Positions 1 to 9,073 of a DNA stretch of 64,000 nucleotides are shown piece after piece. The stretch's first letter is position 1; every line of letters begins with the position of its first letter. The position numbers and the translations under genes were made by a program. The stretch comes from Neodiprion pinetum (Eukaryota > Arthropoda > Insecta > Hymenoptera > Diprionidae): contig NC_060237.1 of the NCBI RefSeq assembly GCF_021155775.2, positions 14,344,970 through 14,408,969 of the forward strand, given 5' to 3'. The notes beneath the pieces were generated by a model. It had not been told where the DNA came from. It was given only the letters and a program-made list of their open reading frames with translations, and did no database searches.

Positions 1-248
1 CGTCGCAAGAGCTGTCATTGCTCGCGTAGTAATGGCCCCTGGATTTAGAGTTCGCATGATTGAGCTACGCATACGACGTCCTGGCGCGGAGCTTCAGGGG
101 CGGCTGTGTCCTAGCATTTCACAAGTGGACTAATATTTTGGCTGTGCCGCACCGAAGCTGCACGCCAGGACGTCGTATGCGTAGCTCAATCATGCGAACT
201 CTAAATCCAGGGGCCATTACTACGCGAGCAATGACAGCTCTTGCGACG
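1..248. repeat. Perfect 86-bp inverted repeat with 76-bp spacer
   Basis: Bases 1-86 are the exact reverse complement of 163-248. The spacer 87-162 contains, at about 112-152, a stretch almost identical to 1320-1356 inside the integrase remnant downstream (it encodes FHKW.NIL). Because the left arm begins at base 1, the arms may extend beyond the window. The arms do not resemble a transposon end I know. Possible origins are a foldback element, a repair-generated palindrome or an assembly fold-back error. Confidence 0.9.
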
Positions 249-440
249 ACCTTGGAAGGGGCGAGGATCGCGATCCTCCTAGACTGCGGAAGAGAGGGGC
301 TGCAGGCGGCCTCGACGTCGATAGTGCCGGACCCTGGTAGCAGGGGACACCTCCACCATCGCCTGCCGTGATCAAAGGCCTTCAAATGATGATAATAATG
401 ATGATGATAATAATAATAATGATAATCTATAATTTTTCGA
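249..440. other. Unassigned GC-rich stretch followed by a (GAT/AAT)n tract
   Basis: 249-380 is GC-rich DNA with a perfect short palindrome (GAGGATCGCGATCCTC near 263) and no recognisable coding content; the short open frames crossing it match nothing I know. About 385-425 is an interrupted GAT/AAT repeat. It corresponds in position to the microsatellite at 12294-12520, since both lie immediately beside the same Polinton polB-side sequence. Confidence 0.5.
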
Positions 441-1100
441 TACGATTAATGCTCATTTTATTTTTTGATGAACTTTTTTTCATTTTCTGAAATTTTTCTT
501 CGTTTTCTGGAAACTTTTTCTCATTTTCTGAAAACTTTTTTTCGTTTTCTGGAAACTTTTTTCTATTTTCTGAAAACTTTTCTCGTGGTAAACGAATAAA
601 TATGAATAATTGTTCAATATATTAATAATAAATACATAAATAATTGGTGAATACATGAATTTACATGGTATTCGAATTTTAAAACTTCGATCTGCTCAAT
701 ATCGTATTGCTTGCGAAACGTCTCTGCTTCATGAACTGTCGCCATGGGTGTCAAACGCATATATTTACAACGGTTCTATGCCCTCAGTTCCAGCCTACGG
801 CTAGTTTATTGCGGGGTTGCAGCACACCCTCCAAGTTCTGGTACCTGTTTGCCCAGGTATCGGTTGCATATTACCGTCTTGTCAACTCATGATCAATTTT
901 TCAGTACATTGGAGCTAACCTCGCGTTTTTTTACTACGTATTAAGCACTGTGGGGTTGATCAACTCTTGGTAAGCCCCTCAGCCGGTTCTTATAATCATT
1001 AAACGTGATGTTATTTATCGTTGCAGTTTTCGCATCCTTGACACGCTTACCCACTTTAACACCGTTGTCACATTTTTGTTTCATCCTCATCCGTGGTGGG
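440..1100 (-). pseudogene. Remnant of the 3' end and flank of a Polinton polB gene
   Basis: This stretch aligns in the same orientation with 12540-13330. It has the same TTTTC/GAAAA repeat block (about 470-590), the same sequence around CTCGTGGTAAACGAATAAAT and then the antisense of the polB C-terminal codons (about 1005-1090 matches 13226-13310). It carries many substitutions and no open frame. Homology stops near 1095-1105, where sense integrase sequence starts abruptly, so an internal deletion has fused two Polinton parts. The copy is clearly inactive. Confidence 0.75.
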
Positions 1101-1811
1101 GGGAAAGATGCGGCTGCTGCTATGAAATCTGTACTAACCCAGAGCCGTATACCTGCACATCTATACGTTGATCAATGCAAAGAATTTCACAACAGCAAAT
1201 TGAAAGCCCTCATGATGCGGCACAATATCAACATGTATTTGACACTCAGCAACATAAAGGCGTCGATATGCGAACGTTTTTAGTCGAACATTGAAAAAAT
1301 AAAATGTGGATGTGGTTTACTCTCCTAGGATTTCACAAGTGGATTAATATTTTGGATGATTTAATGAAGTCCTACAACAACACCAAACATCGCACGATTC
1401 GAATAAAACTTACAGGATGTTAGCACGGAGAATGAAAAACAGCTGTATCGTAGCGTGTACAAGCCTCGGCAAATCAAACGAAGTGATCGAGCGCGGAAAT
1501 TCAGTGTAGGCGATCGAGTTCGAATCAGCAAGTACAAGAATGTATTCGAAAAAGGCTATACACCCAATTGGACGACAGAAATATTCACCGTGAGTGAGGT
1601 GAAAAATACCAATCCACCCACCTACAAACTTACCGATTATCAAGATCATCCCATCGAGGGGGGCTTCTACGAGGAAGAGCTCACCAAAGTGAAATATCCC
1701 GACGGCTACCTTGTGGAGAAAGTGTTACGCAAACGGGGGAATCTGTTCTATGTGAAGTGGTCGGGTTTTGATAATTCGCACAATAGTTGGATGAATAAAA
1801 CAGACATGTAA
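1100..1811 (+). pseudogene. Polinton/Maverick integrase (RVE plus chromodomain), degenerate C-terminal part
   Basis: The integrase inserts linear Polinton DNA into the genome through an RNase H-like DDE core. Visible blocks in order are a core segment with VDQ.KEF and IKAS..ERF (about 1110-1280), an FHKW.NILDDL...YNNTKHRTI segment (about 1325-1400), an SH3-like DNA-binding segment (FSVGDRVRISKY, about 1500-1530) and a C-terminal chromodomain (YLVEKVL...YVKWSGF...NSWM, about 1700-1805). The N-terminal zinc region and first catalytic Asp are absent. At least two frame changes or stops (near 1281 and 1405-1418) break it; the last open piece is 1455-1811. An AATAAA lies 30-40 bases after the stop. 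The family identification is strong from the motif order; the gene is non-functional. Confidence 0.85.
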
Positions 1812-1917
1812 CATAATTTGTATGTATTTTCCGAATTACAATAAAAGATTTTGAATATACAAATATTTCCACATTTTATCTCCTTTGTGCGCACATGTGC
1901 CATACTCTGTACTACGA

Positions 1918-1992
1918 AAATAATAAGAATAATAATAATAATAATAATAATAAGAATAATAATAATAATAATAATAAGAATAATAATAATAA

Positions 1993-2024
<32 letters not shown>

Positions 2025-2047
2025 ATAATAATAATAATAATAATAAT
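1918..2047. repeat. (AAT)n microsatellite, left flank of R1 copy 1
   Basis: An AAT repeat of about 130 bases with scattered AAG and GAT variants. It ends exactly where the first R1 element begins, and the same tract resumes after each element (7082-7273 and 12294-12520). This suggests the retrotransposons were inserted into one pre-existing array. Confidence 0.95.
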
Positions 2048-2048
2048 T

Positions 2049-2310
2049 ACCGCAGGTGGCGGGGGGGTTAAATCCCTCGTTCGGGACGTGACGACCCCGC
2101 GTACATCGAGTAAGTCAAGGGGGACTGAAGTTGGCACAGGCCCAATGGATGGCCCCCGAGGCGGCCTCAGGAGGCGGATTGGGCGTAAAAACCTGGTCCG
2201 CTCGGGAAGTGACGACCCCGGGGTTTTCTAGTAAGTCGGAGGGGACGGAAGTCGGCACAAGCCCGACGGAAGGCCCCCGAGGCGACCTCAGGGGCCGTGC
2301 TATGTTCCGG
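2049..2310 (+). repeat. Two diverged tandem units of about 125 bp at the R1 5' end (copy 1)
   Basis: Two successive units share CGGGA.GTGACGACCCCG, the block TAAGTC.G.GGGGAC and GGCCCCCGAGGCG.CCTCAG. The second overlaps the ORF1 start. The encoded peptides of the two units are also alike (GVK...VTTP..SSKS.GTEVGT.P..GPRG.L) but lie in different frames. The same arrangement occurs in copy 2 at about 7276-7537, so it belongs to the family rather than to this insertion. Confidence 0.75.
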
Positions 2311-3846
2311 CGCGGTACGGGGAGTCGCGCCCCCGAGAGACCCGTAGCACGTAGGAACTTTATGGAGATGCACAAGAATAATAACGACATACCTCAGGTG
2401 GTAGCCCCAGCACAGGGGAAATCCACCCTGAGTTCCGATCGGGTGAAAGCCCCGGTGGCTCATGGCAGCGGCATGGATTCTGAGGGCCGCAAATTGTGCA
2501 AAGACCAGGTGACAAAGACGGCAACAAAGACAGCGGACACGAAAACTGGAACAGCGGACAGGACGACTCTGGGACTCCAGCGACGAGACAGGACGGACAG
2601 CGTGTCGAGCACGGGCAGCGGAGCGAGTTGCGCTTCCGCTGTATCCACGATCGGCACAAAGACACGAATCACGGACGATATGGACCTGACGGACGTATTG
2701 TTACTGATTCACAGTACGGCGACAAGGATGGCCGAGGCAGCGGCCATCCAAAAAAACATGAGTATGTCCGTTAAACTGGGCATCAAGACTATTCTCGAGG
2801 CTGCTGATGTTGCGCTTAACAGGCGCGCTAAAGCAGCCCCGGAGGACCACAAGACGGACAACGAGACGACGGAGACGGACGTTGAGACTGAACAACGGAC
2901 ACAAAACACTCCGCGGACGAAACGGAAACGGGAGGCGACTGGAACCACTCCGGAAACCTCTCAGAAGAGGGCAACGGTTGCGGAACCGGTCGCTGACTGG
3001 CAGACAGTGACAAGGACAAGAAAGGAAAAGAAGAAACGGAAGACGCGGACGGAAGGGACGAACGCGACGACGGACACGACGGCCGGGGCTGAGGGGCGCA
3101 GAGCGGCTCCCAAACACTGGGGGACGGCGGTGCTCGTCAAACCCGGGAACGACACGACGTACTCCGACATTGTGAGGAAGATACGGACCACGGTCGACCC
3201 TGCGAAGAGTCACGTTAAAGTGACGACTCTCAGGAAGACGAAGAATGGTCTGTGTCTTCTGAAGATAAAGACAGACGCCAACGGACGAGACGACTTCCGA
3301 CGCGTCCTGCAGGACGCGGTCGGCGACGCAGGTAACGTCAGGACCGGGACCTCCAGGGTTCAACTGGAGATCATGGATTTGGACTGTGTCACGACCAGAA
3401 ACGACGTAATACAGGCACTGCGACGGGAGACGGGACGAGACGCGGACTTTGGGGTCCATATCTTCGGTCCGAACCGGGCCGAGCAGTTTATGGCCGTATG
3501 CGACCTAGAGTCGCAGGAAGCCAGAGCGCTGCTCGGCCGGGGACGGATCGGGATTGGATGGGTAGCTTGCCGCGTCCGACCACGACTGACGGTGACGAAA
3601 TGCCATAAGTGCCTGGGATACGGGCACACGAAGACGAAATGTACAAATACAGACCGGACGAAGTGTTGCAGGAAATGTGGCGAGACAGGACATTACGCCA
3701 CGGACTGTAAGAACAGACCGGCCTGCCCACTGTGCGCCGAGGCGGGACACGGCGATGCGGCGCATCTCGCGGGCTCCGGGAGATGCGCGGTGTACCGGGT
3801 TGCGCTGGAGGAGTGCAAGAAGCAGGCCGGAAGACGGACAGGATAG
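2131..3846 (+). CDS. R1-clade ORF1 nucleic-acid-binding (Gag-like) protein, copy 1
   Basis: The 571-residue ORF1 product is expected to bind element RNA and form the retrotransposition particle. The N-terminal half is highly charged and low in complexity (Thr/Lys/Arg-rich). Residues about 310-490 form a folded domain seen in R1 ORF1 proteins. Residues about 491-550 carry three zinc knuckles beginning CHKCLGYGHTKTKC, CRKCGETGHYATDC and CPLCAEAGHG. The ATG at 2131 is the first in this frame; the 5' untranslated region would be only about 80 bases, so transcription from an internal promoter or a non-AUG upstream start is possible. It differs from copy 2 by one residue (Q instead of H, codon near 2902). 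It overlaps ORF2 in another frame. Confidence 0.92.
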   Translation: MAQAQWMAPEAASGGGLGVKTWSAREVTTPGFSSKSEGTEVGTSPTEGPRGDLRGRAMFRRGTGSRAPERPVARRNFMEMHKNNNDIPQVVAPAQGKSTLSSDRVKAPVAHGSGMDSEGRKLCKDQVTKTATKTADTKTGTADRTTLGLQRRDRTDSVSSTGSGASCASAVSTIGTKTRITDDMDLTDVLLLIHSTATRMAEAAAIQKNMSMSVKLGIKTILEAADVALNRRAKAAPEDHKTDNETTETDVETEQRTQNTPRTKRKREATGTTPETSQKRATVAEPVADWQTVTRTRKEKKKRKTRTEGTNATTDTTAGAEGRRAAPKHWGTAVLVKPGNDTTYSDIVRKIRTTVDPAKSHVKVTTLRKTKNGLCLLKIKTDANGRDDFRRVLQDAVGDAGNVRTGTSRVQLEIMDLDCVTTRNDVIQALRRETGRDADFGVHIFGPNRAEQFMAVCDLESQEARALLGRGRIGIGWVACRVRPRLTVTKCHKCLGYGHTKTKCTNTDRTKCCRKCGETGHYATDCKNRPACPLCAEAGHGDAAHLAGSGRCAVYRVALEECKKQAGRRTG

Positions 3847-6824
3847 TTCAGGGCAACCTGAACCGCAGTAGGACAGCAGACATGCTACTACCACAGATAG
3901 CAGACGAACAAGACGCCGACATTCTGATCCTGTGCGAGCCGTACAGGGTGCGACAAACGCAGGATTGGATTACGAACGAGACCAAGACAGCGGCTATCTG
4001 GGTGAGGGGCGCTGCCCGAGCCCGGATAACCGCTCGTGGCGTCGGGGACGACTACGTCTGGGCTAGGGTGGGCGCTGTCACTTACGTCAGCGTCTACCTG
4101 ACCCCAAACTGCGCTGCGGCGGAGTTCCGGGCGAAGGTTGCGCTCCTCGAGGACGGACTCAGGGACCTGCCCGGGGACCTCGTGGTCGCGGGGGACCTCA
4201 ACGCGAGGGCGGTCGAGTGGGGCATGACGGCAACGAACAGACGCGGACGGCTGCTGCTGGAGATGGCCGCAAGGCTGGACCTAGTGGTGGCAAATACAGG
4301 AGACGTACCAACGTACAGACGGCCGGGATTTGGAGACTCCATCCCGGACGTAACGATGACGACGGACAGAACTCTGCCACGGATAGGGCGGTGGCGGGTG
4401 CTCGAGGGCTACACGGCCAGCGATCATCAGTACATCGCCTTCGAAGTGGCAGGAGAGACAAGGACGACACGGACGAGGACACGGCACCCCCCGCGGTGGA
4501 ACGTAGACAAACTCGACGTACTGAAGTTCTCGGCGGAGCTGGCGGCAGCGCCGGCCCCAACTACCGACGTCCCCCCAGAGCTGACTGGCCGGCAAAGGGC
4601 GGAAAGACTAGCGGACGAGACGGCCAAACTGACGACGCGGCTGTGCGACAGCACAATGCCAAAACGACGGTACGGACGTAACAGACCACCACAATACTGG
4701 TGGACGGACGAGATAGCCGAGCTGCGGAAGAGTTGCCTGGCAAAACGACGACGGGTTACGAGGGCTGGAGGGAGACCCGAAAGGGAAACCCTTCAGGCCG
4801 AGTACAAGACTGAACGGAAACGACTGACGTACGCCATCAGAGACAGCAAGACGCGATGCTGGAAGAAGCTCTGCGAGGAGGTGGACCGCGACCCCTGGGG
4901 TGCCGGTTACAAGATTGTGACCGGTAGGCTGGGGGCCCGGATCCCGCCAGAACTCAAGGATGCTGAAACCGCACGACGGATCGTCGACGGACTGTTCCCG
5001 ACGCACCCGACGCGTACGGACGCGACAGACGATGACGAGACGGCGGCGCCCCCCGTCTTCACCGCCGAGGAGCTCGTCAGAGCGACCAAAGCAATGAAGA
5101 GGGGTAAGGCGCCAGGACCGGACGGGGTACCGGCGGAGGTTCTTCGGCTGATGGCGAGCCTGAGGCCGGAGATACTCCTCGACCTCTACAACACGTGCCT
5201 CACGACAGGGACATTCAGCGACCGGTGGAAGGTGGCGAGGCTGGTCCTTATCCCAAAGGGTAAGGGTGACCCCAGCACGCCGTCGGCCTACCGGCCGCTG
5301 AGCTTACTGGACACGACAGGGAAACTGTACGAACAGCTTCTGCGACCACGACTTACGGACGCGATACGGGACGGCGGAGGCCTCTCTGACCAGCAGTTCG
5401 GCTTCCGGAGGGGTCGATCAACAATTGGAGCGATCCAAGAGGTGGTTGACTCCTTCCGGTCGACAGACAGACATTGCCACGCTGTGCGACCCGTCGCGCT
5501 GCTGGTGACACTGGACGTTAAGAACGCCTTCAACTCGGCCAGGTGGGTGGATATCCTAGGGTCGCTAAGAGGCGACTTCGGGGTCCCGCCTTACTTGCTC
5601 CGAGTTGTTGAAGACTACCTTCGGAACAGACGACTGACGTACGAAACGACCGAAGGACAAGTGACGCGACAGATTACCGCGGGGGTCGCTCAAGGTTCCA
5701 TACTAGGACCCGACTTTTGGAACGGGATATACGACAGCCTGCTCAGACTGGAGCTCCCACTCGGCGTTCGTCTGGTCGCTTACGCTGACGACGTGGCGGC
5801 AGTGATAGTCGAACGAACTCCAGATCTGGCACAATACGCACTGAACCAGACAATGAGACGAGTCGGACGGTGGATGACTGACCACGGACTGCAACTCGCG
5901 ACGGAAAAGACAGAACTGGTGCTTCTCACCAGGAGACGAATACCGACGACATTACGCATGACGGTCGGGACGGACGAGATCGAGACCAGAGGGGAAGTCA
6001 AGTACCTGGGGGTGACCCTGGATACGAAGATGACCTTCTGGCCTCACATACGACGAACGGCTCAGAAGGCGGCTGAAAGGATAGCATCCCTAAGCCGCCT
6101 GATGGCAAACACGAACGGACCGAGACCAGGGAAACGGAGACTTCTGATGTCGACGGTAAACTCGATCCTCCTCTACGGTGCGGAGATCTGGGCAGACTCC
6201 CTGAAGACTAAGAAATACTGTCACGCAATGACGACGGTACAGAGACGAAGTGCGTTGAGGATCGCTTGTTCCTATCGGACGGTCTCAGCACAGGCCGTTC
6301 TGGTGGTGGCAGGCGTGATTCCCATAGACCTTCTCGCGTTCGAGCGCAAGAGGGTCTACGGAAGAGACGCGGACGTGACCCGACGGGACGCGGCAACGAC
6401 GGAAAGAGACGCGACGATACAGACGTGGCAGGAACGGTGGACGGAAGAAACAACGGGAAACTGGACGAGACGACTCATTAAGGACCTGAGACCGTGGATC
6501 CAGAGGGGGTTCGGGGATGTGAATTTTCACGTCACCCAGCTTCTGACGGGCCATGGCTACTTCAGACGATACTTACACAACCTGAACCGAGTACGGACGC
6601 CCAACTGTACGTACTGCGGACACGGACGAGACGACGCGGAACACACGTTCTTCGAATGTGACCGCTGGACAGAACTGCGACAGAGACTGGAGACGGTCGT
6701 GGGAGGCATCACTCCCGACAACATTGTCGGGGTGATGCTCCACAGCACAGAAAGGTGTCAACTTGTTGCCACCTACACAGAGACAATTCTACGACGTAAG
6801 AACGCGGACGGCTGCCTGACGTAA
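3783..6824 (+). CDS. R1-clade ORF2: AP-like endonuclease plus reverse transcriptase, copy 1
   Basis: This is the target-primed reverse transcription enzyme. The N-terminal AP-endonuclease domain (residues about 20-230) shows GNLNRS, the glutamate in LCEPYR, GDLNARAVEWG and the terminal SDH. The reverse transcriptase (about 430-720) shows GKAPGPDGVP, LIPKGKGD, YRPLSLLDTTGKLYE, FRRGRST, VTLDVKNAFN, GVAQGSILGP and AYADD (near 667). A CX2CX7HX4C zinc motif near 942 (CTYCGHGRDDAEHTFFEC) is typical of R1. I chose ATG 3783, the first ATG in frame; the frame is open from about 3732. It overlaps ORF1 by 64 bases, the usual R1 arrangement, so translation probably depends on reinitiation or frameshifting. 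No inactivating change is visible. Confidence 0.92.
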   Translation: MRGVPGCAGGVQEAGRKTDRIVQGNLNRSRTADMLLPQIADEQDADILILCEPYRVRQTQDWITNETKTAAIWVRGAARARITARGVGDDYVWARVGAVTYVSVYLTPNCAAAEFRAKVALLEDGLRDLPGDLVVAGDLNARAVEWGMTATNRRGRLLLEMAARLDLVVANTGDVPTYRRPGFGDSIPDVTMTTDRTLPRIGRWRVLEGYTASDHQYIAFEVAGETRTTRTRTRHPPRWNVDKLDVLKFSAELAAAPAPTTDVPPELTGRQRAERLADETAKLTTRLCDSTMPKRRYGRNRPPQYWWTDEIAELRKSCLAKRRRVTRAGGRPERETLQAEYKTERKRLTYAIRDSKTRCWKKLCEEVDRDPWGAGYKIVTGRLGARIPPELKDAETARRIVDGLFPTHPTRTDATDDDETAAPPVFTAEELVRATKAMKRGKAPGPDGVPAEVLRLMASLRPEILLDLYNTCLTTGTFSDRWKVARLVLIPKGKGDPSTPSAYRPLSLLDTTGKLYEQLLRPRLTDAIRDGGGLSDQQFGFRRGRSTIGAIQEVVDSFRSTDRHCHAVRPVALLVTLDVKNAFNSARWVDILGSLRGDFGVPPYLLRVVEDYLRNRRLTYETTEGQVTRQITAGVAQGSILGPDFWNGIYDSLLRLELPLGVRLVAYADDVAAVIVERTPDLAQYALNQTMRRVGRWMTDHGLQLATEKTELVLLTRRRIPTTLRMTVGTDEIETRGEVKYLGVTLDTKMTFWPHIRRTAQKAAERIASLSRLMANTNGPRPGKRRLLMSTVNSILLYGAEIWADSLKTKKYCHAMTTVQRRSALRIACSYRTVSAQAVLVVAGVIPIDLLAFERKRVYGRDADVTRRDAATTERDATIQTWQERWTEETTGNWTRRLIKDLRPWIQRGFGDVNFHVTQLLTGHGYFRRYLHNLNRVRTPNCTYCGHGRDDAEHTFFECDRWTELRQRLETVVGGITPDNIVGVMLHSTERCQLVATYTETILRRKNADGCLT

Positions 6825-7040
6825 CGTAACTGACGGACTGCCTGCACGGGACGGACGGACGGACAGACTGACAAAACACACCGACAGAGCTCCCAGCTAG
6901 AAGTAATATCACCATAGTTCCTGGCTGGGAGCGTTGCACAGGAGGTGGCGGTTTAGTGGGTAGGCCACCCTGGAGTCCCACATCCGCGCTAGCCCGTATG
7001 ACTGGCGCGAATCCGTAACTTGGATTCCGCAACTCCTCGG

Positions 7041-7081
<41 letters not shown>
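6825..7081 (+). other. R1 copy 1 3' UTR and A-tail
   Basis: About 215 bases after the ORF2 stop contain a (GGAC)n-rich patch and a possible hairpin (GCTCCCAGC and GCTGGGAGC, about 6888-6932), then 41 A residues. The region is the same in copy 2 except for tail length. The hairpin may help template recognition by the element's reverse transcriptase; that role is inferred. Confidence 0.7.
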
Positions 7082-7273
<192 letters not shown>

Positions 7274-7357
7274 TTACCGCAGGTGGCGGGGGGGTTAAAT
7301 CCCTCGTTCGGGACGTGACGACCCCGCGTACATCGAGTAAGTCAAGGGGGACTGAAG

Positions 7358-9073
7358 TTGGCACAGGCCCAATGGATGGCCCCCGAGGCGGCCTCAGGAG
7401 GCGGATTGGGCGTAAAAACCTGGTCCGCTCGGGAAGTGACGACCCCGGGGTTTTCTAGTAAGTCGGAGGGGACGGAAGTCGGCACAAGCCCGACGGAAGG
7501 CCCCCGAGGCGACCTCAGGGGCCGTGCTATGTTCCGGCGCGGTACGGGGAGTCGCGCCCCCGAGAGACCCGTAGCACGTAGGAACTTTATGGAGATGCAC
7601 AAGAATAATAACGACATACCTCAGGTGGTAGCCCCAGCACAGGGGAAATCCACCCTGAGTTCCGATCGGGTGAAAGCCCCGGTGGCTCATGGCAGCGGCA
7701 TGGATTCTGAGGGCCGCAAATTGTGCAAAGACCAGGTGACAAAGACGGCAACAAAGACAGCGGACACGAAAACTGGAACAGCGGACAGGACGACACTGGG
7801 ACTCCAGCGACGAGACAGGACGGACAGCGTGTCGAGCACGGGCAGCGGAGCGAGTTGCGCTTCCGCTGTATCCACGATCGGCACAAAGACACGAATCACG
7901 GACGATATGGACCTGACGGACGTATTGTTACTGATTCACAGTACGGCGACAAGGATGGCCGAGGCAGCGGCCATCCAAAAAAACATGAGTATGTCCGTTA
8001 AACTGGGCATCAAGACTATTCTCGAGGCTGCTGATGTTGCGCTTAACAGGCGCGCTAAAGCAGCCCCGGAGGACCACAAGACGGACAACGAGACGACGGA
8101 GACGGACGTTGAGACTGAACAACGGACACATAACACTCCGCGGACGAAACGGAAACGGGAGGCGACTGGAACCACTCCGGAAACCTCTCAGAAGAGGGCA
8201 ACGGTTGCGGAACCGGTCGCTGACTGGCAGACAGTGACAAGGACAAGAAAGGAAAAGAAGAAACGGAAGACGCGGACGGAAGGGACGAACGCGACGACGG
8301 ACACGACGGCCGGGGCTGAGGGGCGCAGAGCGGCTCCCAAACACTGGGGGACGGCGGTGCTCGTCAAACCCGGGAACGACACGACGTACTCCGACATTGT
8401 GAGGAAGATACGGACCACGGTCGACCCTGCGAAGAGTCACGTTAAAGTGACGACTCTCAGGAAGACGAAGAATGGTCTGTGTCTTCTGAAGATAAAGACA
8501 GACGCCAACGGACGAGACGACTTCCGACGCGTCCTGCAGGACGCGGTCGGCGACGCAGGTAACGTCAGGACCGGGACCTCCAGGGTTCAACTGGAGATCA
8601 TGGATTTGGACTGTGTCACGACCAGAAACGACGTAATACAGGCACTGCGACGGGAGACGGGACGAGACGCGGACTTTGGGGTCCATATCTTCGGTCCGAA
8701 CCGGGCCGAGCAGTTTATGGCCGTATGCGACCTAGAGTCGCAGGAAGCCAGAGCGCTGCTCGGCCGGGGACGGATCGGGATTGGATGGGTAGCTTGCCGC
8801 GTCCGACCACGACTGACGGTGACGAAATGCCATAAGTGCCTGGGATACGGGCACACGAAGACGAAATGTACAAATACAGACCGGACGAAGTGTTGCAGGA
8901 AATGTGGCGAGACAGGACATTACGCCACGGACTGTAAGAACAGACCGGCCTGCCCACTGTGCGCCGAGGCGGGACACGGCGATGCGGCGCATCTCGCGGG
9001 CTCCGGGAGATGCGCGGTTTACCGGGTTGCGCTGGAGGAGTGCAAGAAGCAGGCCGGAAGACGGACAGGATAG
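7358..9073 (+). CDS. R1-clade ORF1 nucleic-acid-binding protein, copy 2
   Basis: 571 residues with the same domain order as the copy 1 protein: charged N-terminal half, central folded domain and three CCHC knuckles at about residues 491-550. The only amino-acid difference I see is His in place of Gln in the charged segment (codon near 8129). One further synonymous change lies near 7795. The frame is open and the start is the same ATG. Confidence 0.92.
   Translation: MAQAQWMAPEAASGGGLGVKTWSAREVTTPGFSSKSEGTEVGTSPTEGPRGDLRGRAMFRRGTGSRAPERPVARRNFMEMHKNNNDIPQVVAPAQGKSTLSSDRVKAPVAHGSGMDSEGRKLCKDQVTKTATKTADTKTGTADRTTLGLQRRDRTDSVSSTGSGASCASAVSTIGTKTRITDDMDLTDVLLLIHSTATRMAEAAAIQKNMSMSVKLGIKTILEAADVALNRRAKAAPEDHKTDNETTETDVETEQRTHNTPRTKRKREATGTTPETSQKRATVAEPVADWQTVTRTRKEKKKRKTRTEGTNATTDTTAGAEGRRAAPKHWGTAVLVKPGNDTTYSDIVRKIRTTVDPAKSHVKVTTLRKTKNGLCLLKIKTDANGRDDFRRVLQDAVGDAGNVRTGTSRVQLEIMDLDCVTTRNDVIQALRRETGRDADFGVHIFGPNRAEQFMAVCDLESQEARALLGRGRIGIGWVACRVRPRLTVTKCHKCLGYGHTKTKCTNTDRTKCCRKCGETGHYATDCKNRPACPLCAEAGHGDAAHLAGSGRCAVYRVALEECKKQAGRRTG

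Larger units (their letters stand above)
2048..7081 (+). mobile_element. R1-clade non-LTR retrotransposon, copy 1 (complete)
   Basis: A complete element: 5' region from about 2048, ORF1, overlapping ORF2, about 215 bases of 3' UTR, and an A-tail (7041-7081) that runs straight into (AAT)n. Both ends abut the microsatellite. The protein order (CCHC ORF1; AP endonuclease, reverse transcriptase and C-terminal CCHC in ORF2) is that of the R1 clade. Members of this clade are known for site-specific targets such as 28S rDNA, telomeric repeats and microsatellites. Both reading frames are open. The element is very GC-rich compared with its surroundings. Confidence 0.93.

Noticed and set aside
1851..2047. 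Long isoleucine or asparagine open frames across the AAT tracts (also 7020-7298, 12321-12578)
   Set aside because: They are translations of a microsatellite in different frames, with no protein-like composition.
2701..3459. A 252-codon antisense frame over R1 ORF1, present in both copies
   Set aside because: Shadow of the GC-rich sense gene; Arg/Pro/Ser/Val-rich composition typical of antisense translation.
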